From the NCBI RefSeq assembly GCF_020536995.1, contig NC_068359.1, positions 60,815,615-60,879,614 of the forward strand: a DNA stretch of 64,000 bases, in the 5' to 3' direction. The position numbers and the translations under genes are program-made. This DNA is from Dreissena polymorpha (Eukaryota; Mollusca; Bivalvia; Myida; Dreissenidae). Under the pieces are notes generated by a model, which saw only the letters and a program-made list of their open reading frames with translations, was not told where the DNA came from and made no database searches. Each line of letters starts with the position of its first letter. Within the stretch, counting starts at the first letter, position 1. This document shows, piece after piece, positions 56,517 through 64,000 of the stretch.

Positions 56517-58234
56517 GTAGTATTAAGCAGTCATTTGGTTTAATATTTTACCCCCGACATACTTAACAGTTGCGTTCATTAGATATGTTACATATTGTAC
56601 AAATTAAAAGTTATGTCCAATATAGAATATCAGAAATTGTACACCGTAAAGATACTAGCCCGTTTAATCCCTGGTTTAATTTATGAAAAAAAGTATTTGA
56701 TAATTATAAAATTTACCTAAAAACATAACATTTAACGTATTTAGCGGGTATCGGTTAATTAAAACTACGTCATTTCGTATGAAGATTTAATGTTACGGCA
56801 ATGCACGAACGACATCATAAAAACAAGAAATTACATTTGACACGAACGGGGGTAAATAATGTTTAAAAAAATATTAATATAGATATATGTGTGTTAAAAT
56901 GTTAGATATTTGCCACTCATACTCACTAGTAACGAGTTTTCAATATACATGAATACACAGTTCAAATTGCATCATGTAAAGTTGTGTTTTTCAGTTGTAT
57001 GTTAATATTCCTCAATAGCGTCATTCTCTGTACAAAACCCATCACATTAAAATTACATGTAAATACTGTCATGCACTTCGATTTTAATAAGGCTTTGTAG
57101 TACGTTTATTTTCAATGCAACCCTTACACTTTCTATTACTCACGTGTTTATCACACTAACGTACTAATGCCATTCATAATTATATTTTTATAATTAGATG
57201 AATTACTATTATTTATTGAAGCTTTTCTGCAAAAAATATTACGGCTTATGCATAGAGCTATTTGTTGTGTCAAATTGTTGGCCTTTCAGTCTTCAGATAA
57301 TCTTTAATTTGATGCTTATGCCGCGTTTTTAAAGTTGCAAATAAATGTATTAATAAATTCGTTTGGCGCTTAATAATATTTTTTTGAACTATTATTTAGG
57401 TGTTTTTTCGGAGTTTTTTTGTGTGGATTAATTGACTAAACATTTGGTGTCGTTATCCATATGTTTTGCGTTACTTCAAAGACCTATAAAATACATTTTT
57501 TAGTATTTTTTAGCTTTATAGCTGTTAAATGATTCACAGATGCAAATATAGATATATCACATAGATCACATTCTCTTCATCTTCCGAATAATCACATAAA
57601 ATATCGTCAAGATCAATATCACTCTCTCATGATAAAAAGCTCGTTTTTTAACGTGACAAAATTCCATCTAAAAAAAATTAAATATAAATCCAAACCACAA
57701 TTTTTTATCTTTGATATCAGTTAGAACAAGAAAAATAATGGAAGGCGTATCAAAAATATCATACCGTACTTAATTTAATATGTTATGATTTTGGAATGTA
57801 GATTTTTACCAAATAAGACCAATTACAAACAATTAGCGGTAATTAATTGCGCGAGAATCTTTAATAAGTATTAATTAAAATATAAATTGCTTGATGTTGC
57901 GGCTATTAACATCAACACAACAATACATGCGTGAATTGTTTGTGAAACATTAAAAGTAACATGTCTAATCAAAGACATAGTATGAGCGACTGAACCGGCA
58001 AATTTTCGCCGATGATTACCACTTGATTACAGATATAAAAAAAGCAAATACACGAAAGCATTTTAAACATTTTATTTGTAACAATCAATCTCAACTTCAA
58101 ATAATCATTTAAACAACAAAAATGTGATAATCGCCTCACATTAATTCATTAAGTAATTTATTTATCCGACAACGGTAAAGCGGGTATTCTCTTCGTCTTT
58201 GGCTTTTGGAATCGCAGACTCGCACCAGTTAGCA
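56517..58234. other. Unique AT-rich sequence
   Basis: Nothing coding or repetitive stands out. Low G+C throughout. Confidence 0.4.
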
Positions 58235-58320
58235 GCAGTGTAATGGCGGACAGTCACGTGACTGACAATATGGCGGCGGTCAATTTATCGATTATGGAAC
58301 GGTCTATATGTATTGATTAA
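58235..58320 (+). promoter_or_regulatory. Promoter-like cluster: YY1-type and E-box motifs
   Basis: AGTCACGTGACT (palindromic USF-type E-box) lies between TAATGGCGGACAG and CAATATGGCGGCGG, the latter a close match to YY1's AANATGGCGGC. The first ATG opens a 25-codon frame. Such clusters mark housekeeping transcription starts in animals; no following exon was found. Confidence 0.3.
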
Positions 58321-61057
58321 CGTGTATTTTATTTCAAGGTGGGTGACTTTAATGATTTTGGAACCGGAATTTCCTTGTCTCGAAAGTAAAACGAGATGAT
58401 TATCGGCTATGGAATATTCCTGATTAAAAATTCTAACAGTTTTCTTAAAAAAACACAATGTGGATTAAACTGCGTTCGATACCTTTTGACATATTGACTG
58501 GATTTCGTTCGTGACAAATTCATTTCTAAACAATTCTTTTATCATTTGTTGGAGTGAACCCGTTCAATTGTCGTCTTATACCATTTAATATTAATTCGTT
58601 CACTAAAAAATCGTGCTTATAATATATTTAAGAAAATCCTGTCGATATGAATTTAATTATCTCTGGTTTAATTTCCGCACATCATGGTGGACAAATGTAA
58701 AAGATCTTTGTTGCTTTTTCTTTAAGGCATCGCTAATCCTTCGATCAAAAGAAACATTCATTCACGCGTCTTCCTATAAATACCCGTAACAATATGTCCT
58801 GCCTCATATATGCGTATGCGGCAATGTAGTATAACATGAATTTAAAGCCATGTAAGTATTCTTCTTATTACTTTTGATAAGAATAAAATAAGTATAAATA
58901 ATAATTATTGACAAAAAAATATAGTTTCATGTCTATTTGAGGTGTAACAAAAACCTTCAACATTTTGTGAAAGACTTATTAAGTCAGTATTTTTTATTGA
59001 ACATTTGAACATTCTCGCAAGAATATAATTTTATTAAATAATTGTCACAACAGATATCTATAATGTGTATGTATCTTTCTTTTGTTACAACTTAAAGTTT
59101 ATTTATATGGTTGTTATAAACTAAGAGGTTAAATAAACAAATAAATAACTTGGCCGAAAACCATAGTCAAGTTATGTTGCCTTAACTCTTCTCCTTATCT
59201 CTTTCAAAGTCTTGTTTCTAATTTTTCTTTTGTACGTTTATCGTTTATTTAGCGCATGTAACAACGATTGAATGTAGCTAAAATATATGGCATACTTAAA
59301 AGTTAATAAGGTGAATATTTTCAAATATAACTTTACTCAAAAAGCCAAACATGAATATAATACAATAAATAACGGTCGGTCGAGTTAATGGAAACACATT
59401 TTTTACGCCTAAAATAAAAATATTTAATGCGCATTGCTGCCACTGTTAGAATGAGTGAAATAACGTCTGTACATGTGATATTTTCACATCTTAAGCTACA
59501 TTCATCGCTCTTTTTGCGGTGTCTCTTATATTATTACTATATTATGAAAGATGACACAATATACGACTCGACATTGGTTAGATGGGAAGTACACATTCAT
59601 TTGGAGAACGGGCTCTAGTGTAGTTGATTATGTTATAGCCGAGTTTCCGAATTGAGGATCCAAATATTTTGTCCGACAATTGCTTTATTGAGTGCTCTTT
59701 TACTTTTAAATATAAAAATCAGTCAGACAATACTTATATTTAACAAAACGGTACTCTGGGTGTATTATCTTATAAAAATGTGTGGAACACTGACCTTGGG
59801 GTAATTATTTCAGAAAGCTTTACGCTCAATAAACACCATTGTGACAACCAAACTGTAACGTTTGAATGCAACCTAAATACAACATTGCAGCAACGTTTGG
59901 GTGCCCACTGGGTGTATAGTTACTTAATGAAATATTAGATGGAGTTGCCCCCCCCCCCTCCTCTTTTCAAACGCAAATTTAGAAAGTCATTATGTACAGA
60001 AGAGGGGCGGTCGCAAACAATATTTTATTCGGCGTAAGCTGTATTAAGCCAGCTTTTCACCCTGACTTGACCTTTGTAAGTGTCCAATAATATTCAAAGA
60101 AAATTTCCCGCGGCTAGGTACGAATGAATACACTTCATTTATTCCATTGGCTGATTTGAGTATAACACCAGATCATTGGAAACATATCCGCGTCTTTGTA
60201 ACACTGTTTTACTGCATGAAACAATTTTAGCTCTAATGAAAAGGCTCAATAGATAGAACAGTTTTACAATCAATTTTCGACATAAATACAGTTTGTGCGT
60301 TCACCTTTTATTTTCAGAGAATTACCAGCGCAAAAGCGTTTATACTAAAGGCTATATTCTCATATTTAGTACTTACTTGCATTGAATTTCAACCCGCGAT
60401 GTTTCGGGTCAATTCGCGGCCAGTGTGTGAAAGTCAGAGTTTATATACAGTTCATCACCGGAGTTCGCAGAAGGGGTTGCGATCTTTTCATTGAAGGAAA
60501 AAATTGGAATCCATGCTATTTTTGTCTGATTGAGTAAATAGTTCGTTTAGTCGCTTTGTCGATCAATATTTTAGGCACAGCTGTTAACAAGCCGTCGTTT
60601 CAGCAGCAGAATTGTTACCTAACTTTAATGCATCGCATTCCAATCCGCAAGGTATCAAGGTCAGTTTGCGGTCAGTTGCAGAAATCTTTATATAAACGCC
60701 GTCTCGTAAACTTTGTGCACTTGAAGTCTGTTTTGATCAGAAAGATACTAAATAAAGATATTCGGCGATATTATTGTGGTATGTCAATAATCGATTTTTA
60801 ATATGTTTTCAACATTTGCATGATAAGGACCAATTTTGATAAAGTTAATTAGAAATATTTATCCATTTAGACCAGTTTTAAGCATGAGCACAATAATTCA
60901 CTATACTATAATTATGCAATTAAATAAGATTCGAGTATTGCCGGCTGACCTATATGTTCTCGTTTATTTTCGTGTTTCTTGTGTTTTTCTATTCTGTAAA
61001 TATAGATATCTGAGTAATAATATCACATAAAGCAAAATAAGCCTCGAAATCTGGCGC
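58321..61057. other. Unique AT-rich sequence with a diverged repeated TATA block
   Basis: Two related blocks at about 60380-60450 and 60620-60700 share CGCGGCCAGT/TGCGGTCAGT and TTTATATACAG/TTTATATAAACG at similar spacing. No other feature is supported. Confidence 0.3.
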
Positions 61058-61261
61058 AACACCCCGTAATTGATTTGCTTGTGATGTAGCTAAGAACTGC
61101 GCAGAAAAAAGGCATCCGCTACTTTTTATCTCATAGAGATAACTTTTGGTCGTTCATAAACATCGACCACAATCAACGCCGTATATCTTTTTTTTAAAGA
61201 TATTTCTTGTTTTACTACCATTATATTGAACTTGAGATGGTTACACAGTTTAATAACCTTT

Positions 61262-62492
61262 GTGTTGTATTTACCCTTGGTGGCTCTTTCTCTGATGCAC
61301 AAAGCTCACTAGCTGGTCAAGCTTTGGAGGCGATATTTAAGATGAACAAATAATTACGGTATCGAAGTTTGGGGTTTTGTCAAGGGCGATGCTATAGAAT
61401 GCATTCGTATGAAATTTTGTAAAAATCTGTTTGGTTTTCAAAGAAGCACTCAAAATGATTTTATATATGGCGAACTTGGGCGCCTAAACTGTCAAACGAA
61501 TAGATATATTAATATTATAAAATGTTGGATGAAACTATTACAAACTGATAAGAATAAATTCAGTAAAAAAAACTTACATTGTTGATTGATTGCGAAAGTT
61601 ATCCTAACAAAAAAGTTGGTGCTCCCTACCACGTGATTTGCTAAGCACACTTGGTTTTTACGATGCCTGGTATTTTCAGGATTTTGGTCAAGAAACTATA
61701 TTTCTAGGTGCTATTTTGGGTGCTAACTTAAATTGTTGAATGATTGAGAAAGTTATCGTATAAAAAAAGTTGGTGCTCCCTGCTACGTGATTTGCTAAGC
61801 ACACTTGGTATTTACGATGCCTGGTATTTTCAGGATTTAGGGCAAGAAACTAAATTTCTAGGTGCTATTTAAGTGACCGTCAACCACAAACGACGAAAAA
61901 AGACAATTTATAAAATACCGTATTTTTTTACAATTATTAGCTTACACATGTATATTGATTAAAATATCACGACTGGTATATTACATAACTTGAAAAATGT
62001 TCATATTTTCAGTATATTCGGTAATAAAATTTCGCGATGTGAAATCAAAAGTACATCGCTAAAATATTTGTCAAAATGATATACACACAATAAATAACGC
62101 AAAGTAGATTGATAATTTTATATATAAAATATAACCAATTCACCACGCATACCGGTTTACCACGTGACGATGATGGTCAATCTACTTGCGTTATTTATAG
62201 TTAACTGGTAGTTACCTGGTACCAGTACCCAGTAAAATTGTATTACAGAATATACTGAAAATATGAAAACTCAACAACTTTTTCAAGTAATTTAATATAC
62301 CAGTCGTGATATTTTAATCAATATAAACTAATAATTGTAAAAAAGCACACGTATTTTAGAACTTTTCTTTTTTCGTCGTTTGTGATTTACGGTCCCTTTA
62401 AAAACAAATTTACAGATAATTGTATCCAAAATTGGAAAAGTCGTTTGGTAGAAATATTGAAAATTTTCAAATTCAACCATATTTAATATAAT
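61262..62492 (+). pseudogene. LINE reverse-transcriptase C-terminal remnant
   Basis: A frame reads DAQSSLAGQALEAIFKMN, then after a deletion NYGIEVWGFVKGDAIECIRM, KFCKNLFGFQRSTQNDFIYG, ELGRLNCQTNRYINIIKCWM. This is the typical 3' tail of LINE ORF2 (WGF...FCK..LG...ST.N...YGELGR). After the nested foldback, DNCIQNWKSRLVE continues the same tail. The piece at 61571-61724 is duplicated in tandem. Only the C-terminal part exists, with stops; no catalytic FADD region is present. Confidence 0.7.
61867..62402. mobile_element. Foldback MITE nested in the LINE remnant
   Basis: Left TTTAAGTGACCGTCAACC and ACAAACGACGAAAAAAG, right CTTTTTTCGTCGTTTGTG and ACGGTCCCTTTAA. A second inner inverted pair around AATATCACGACTGGTATATT / AATATACCAGTCGTGATATT extends the arms to about 150 bases. 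LINE-like coding resumes immediately on the right. Confidence 0.8.
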
Positions 62493-62695
62493 GTAATATA
62501 AAAAAAAGTAGTGATTTAGCTTGTCTACGTGACGATTATCTTCTCATTGTTTAACAAGTAATATCTTTAAAAAAAGATATACGGCGTTGATTGTGGCTGG
62601 AGTTTGTGAAAGGTAAAGAGTTCAATAAATGAGATCAAGGATAGCGAATATCTTTTTCTGTGCAGTTCTTAGCTGCATCACACGCAGTACGGGAT

Positions 62696-63289
62696 GTTAC
62701 GCGGAGTTTTCGCGGCTTATTTTACATTATTACGTATTGCTGGTCATAAACCTATGGATACGAAACAGAAAACCATAGGAAGAATGGAAACGAAATTTCA
62801 ACATATGAGTCAACCGGCCACACGCTTAGTATTCGTACATATTTTAAATATTTATACGACCGTTCTTCGAACAAACTTGTTTTAGTGGTTTGTCGGGCAT
62901 TGCTATTTGATTCGATTATTAACAGTATCGAGAATCATCGCGCTCATGCTTAATACATTAGTCAATATAGTGGAATAATTCTTGTTAAATTAATTTTAAT
63001 TTTTTTTTATCACGGTATTGTTGAAAACACATTAAGAATCTGTTATTGACATTCCATAATAATATCGCTGAATATTTTCATTTAACATCTTTCTGGTCTG
63101 AAGAAAATTCCAGTTCACCTAGTTCACGGATAGCGTCTATCAGGCCCGTACCCACGCACTGGGCCCAGGGGCCCGGCCCCCCCCCCCCCAGCTGGATGTC
63201 GAGTTATGATTTTTTAATAATGGGCCTACTGCACATTTTCTCACATGAAAGGGCCCACAGTACACTTCCCTGCAATACATAGAGGATAT
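62696..63289. other. AT-rich sequence with a poly-C repeat
   Basis: A 14-base C run at about 63177-63190 follows GGGCCCAGGGGCCCGG. The short open frames here span this low-complexity stretch and are not supported as genes. Confidence 0.4.
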
Positions 63290-63436
63290 TTGTTGGATTC
63301 GGTGGATTATCGATTTTAATTCACGAGTGATCGTAGAAAATAATATTTTCACGAGTGGCGCAGCCACGAGTGAAAATATATATTTTATATGATCACGAGT
63401 GAATTAAAATCGATAATCCACCGAATCCAACAAATT
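63290..63436. repeat. Near-perfect 147-bp palindrome
   Basis: ATTTGTTGGATTCGGTGG, ATTATCGATTTTAATTCACG and TTTTCACGAGTGGC are mirrored by GCCACGAGTGAAAATA, ATCACGAGTGAATTAAAAT and CCACCGAATCCAACAAAT around a 3-base GCA loop. Arms are about 70 bases with a few mismatches. It is probably a foldback MITE. Confidence 0.85.
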
Positions 63437-63514
63437 TTCTGTTTATTTAATGTTTTTTTTTCACAGTTTATATACATTGTTAAAGAGTTTAACCAAAGAA
63501 TTATCTTGGGAAAA

Positions 63515-63543
63515 TGACGTCATTTCGTCAAAAAATGACGTCA
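63515..63543. promoter_or_regulatory. Two palindromic CRE sites 21 bp apart
   Basis: TGACGTCA occurs at 63515-63522 and 63536-63543, each in AAATGACGTCATT context. It is followed by the hairpin GTGAAAATTATCGATAATTT-TCAC. Full CRE palindromes bind CREB/ATF proteins. Here they lie between a foldback and an unrecognised ORF and may simply belong to a repeat. Confidence 0.4.
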
Positions 63544-63668
63544 TTCAACATAAACAGTGAAAATTATCGATAATTTTCACTGATAATTTTCATTGTTTGA
63601 AACAGTGAAATTATCAGTTTTAATTCACTGATATTTCTCTATAAACCACCAGAAAGCATAAAATAAAA

Positions 63669-63956
63669 ATGTGCAGATGTGTTTTATTGCCCCTGATACA
63701 CAAGGGGATTAGCGCTAATTTACTCGCCAGTGGAGATAAGCCCATAGGCATTGTTTTCTTATCACCTTGTACACATACCCGATCTGTCAATTACCCATTG
63801 TGCTCAATGCTTCATCTTTTGATGGTGGGTGTAACACGTCTTTTGATTGGACAAGGAAAGAGAAACAGCGAATGGATGGAACTGATACAGAAGGTCGTAG
63901 GTCTGAACGATAATAGTGTTTTCTCTTTTGAATTCAAACCTCCTCTAGAGTCATAG
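63669..63956 (+). CDS. Uncharacterised 95-codon open frame
   Basis: Starts MCRCVLLPLIHKGI and ends SFEFKPPLES. It has a Cys-rich start and no recognised domain. The start context (AAAAATGTG) is weak. Base composition is closer to coding than the flanks and the frame does not cross a simple repeat. It could be a fragment of a repeat-borne gene or a chance ORF. Confidence 0.2.
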   Translation: MCRCVLLPLIHKGISANLLASGDKPIGIVFLSPCTHTRSVNYPLCSMLHLLMVGVTRLLIGQGKRNSEWMELIQKVVGLNDNSVFSFEFKPPLES

Positions 63957-64000
63957 CTTATTAAACATTTCTGTGAAAACTGTCTTGTAGATGATAAACA

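Larger units (their letters stand above)
61058..62695. mobile_element. Composite unit with ~150-bp inverted arms around a LINE remnant
   Basis: Left 61058-61215 and right 62549-62695 are inverted relatives: GATGTAGCTAAGAACTGC, CACAATCAACGCCGTATATC, TTTAAAGATAT against their complements. Between them lie a LINE 3' fragment, a 154-base tandem duplication and a nested foldback. Confidence 0.65.

Noticed and set aside
63046-63367. Frames on both strands with PPPPS and GGGGRAPG runs
   Set aside because: They read through a poly-C tract and GGGCCC repeats; low-complexity translation.
1-64000. CRISPR arrays, operons or bacterial defence systems
   Set aside because: The window is animal nuclear DNA. 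The regular repeats are minisatellites without unique spacers and there are no bacterial-type genes.

Overview
The window looks like nuclear DNA of a bivalve mollusc, most likely a dreissenid mussel. That identification rests on my recollection of its short repeat families, not on a search. It is AT-rich, has long repeat-filled introns with GT/AG splice sites, and carries no bacterial-style gene packing. I see no virus-like element.

Three host genes can be rebuilt exon by exon. PEX14 (peroxisomal import docking protein; minus strand, 22324 down to 9505; 8 exons, 337 aa). DFFA/ICAD (inhibitor and chaperone of the apoptotic nuclease CAD; plus strand, 24443 to 29911; 4 exons, 228 aa). CENPS/MHF1 (histone-fold kinetochore and Fanconi-pathway protein; minus strand, 49596 down to 40807; 4 exons, 137 aa). 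PEX14 and DFFA are head-to-head with about 2.1 kb between start codons. DFFA and CENPS converge. As far as I recall, human 1p36.22 has the same order and orientations (CENPS, CORT, DFFA, PEX14), so this is probably an ancient linkage block. Two further possible first exons (2767-2835 minus, 56420-56516 plus) belong to genes I do not recognise.

Layout: 1-9.5 kb is intergenic, with an E-box minisatellite, short hairpin elements and a foldback element. 9.5-22.3 kb is PEX14, with introns full of repeats. 22.3-24.4 kb is the shared 5' region. 24.4-29.9 kb is DFFA. 29.9-40.8 kb is a repeat block between the convergent 3' ends. 40.8-49.6 kb is CENPS. 50-64 kb has no recognised gene but holds nested DNA transposons, minisatellites, a LINE remnant and long palindromes.

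The most striking non-gene signal is a set of at least twelve composite elements, mostly between 10.9 and 43.9 kb, built to one plan. Each has an AACAAG-like end, a short hairpin of variable sequence, a motif M (for example ATGCCCC, TATCCCCTGC, ATGTCCCC, GCTCATCT or AACCAGG), a tandem-repeat body and a terminal hairpin whose arms carry the same M and its complement. Many also have a GAC-rich tract before the terminal hairpin. M changes together at both ends from element to element. The plan resembles non-autonomous Helentron-type (HINE/DINE-1-like) elements. Several bodies are dense in AGGTCA nuclear-receptor half-sites, including six perfect DR1 sites inside PEX14 introns.
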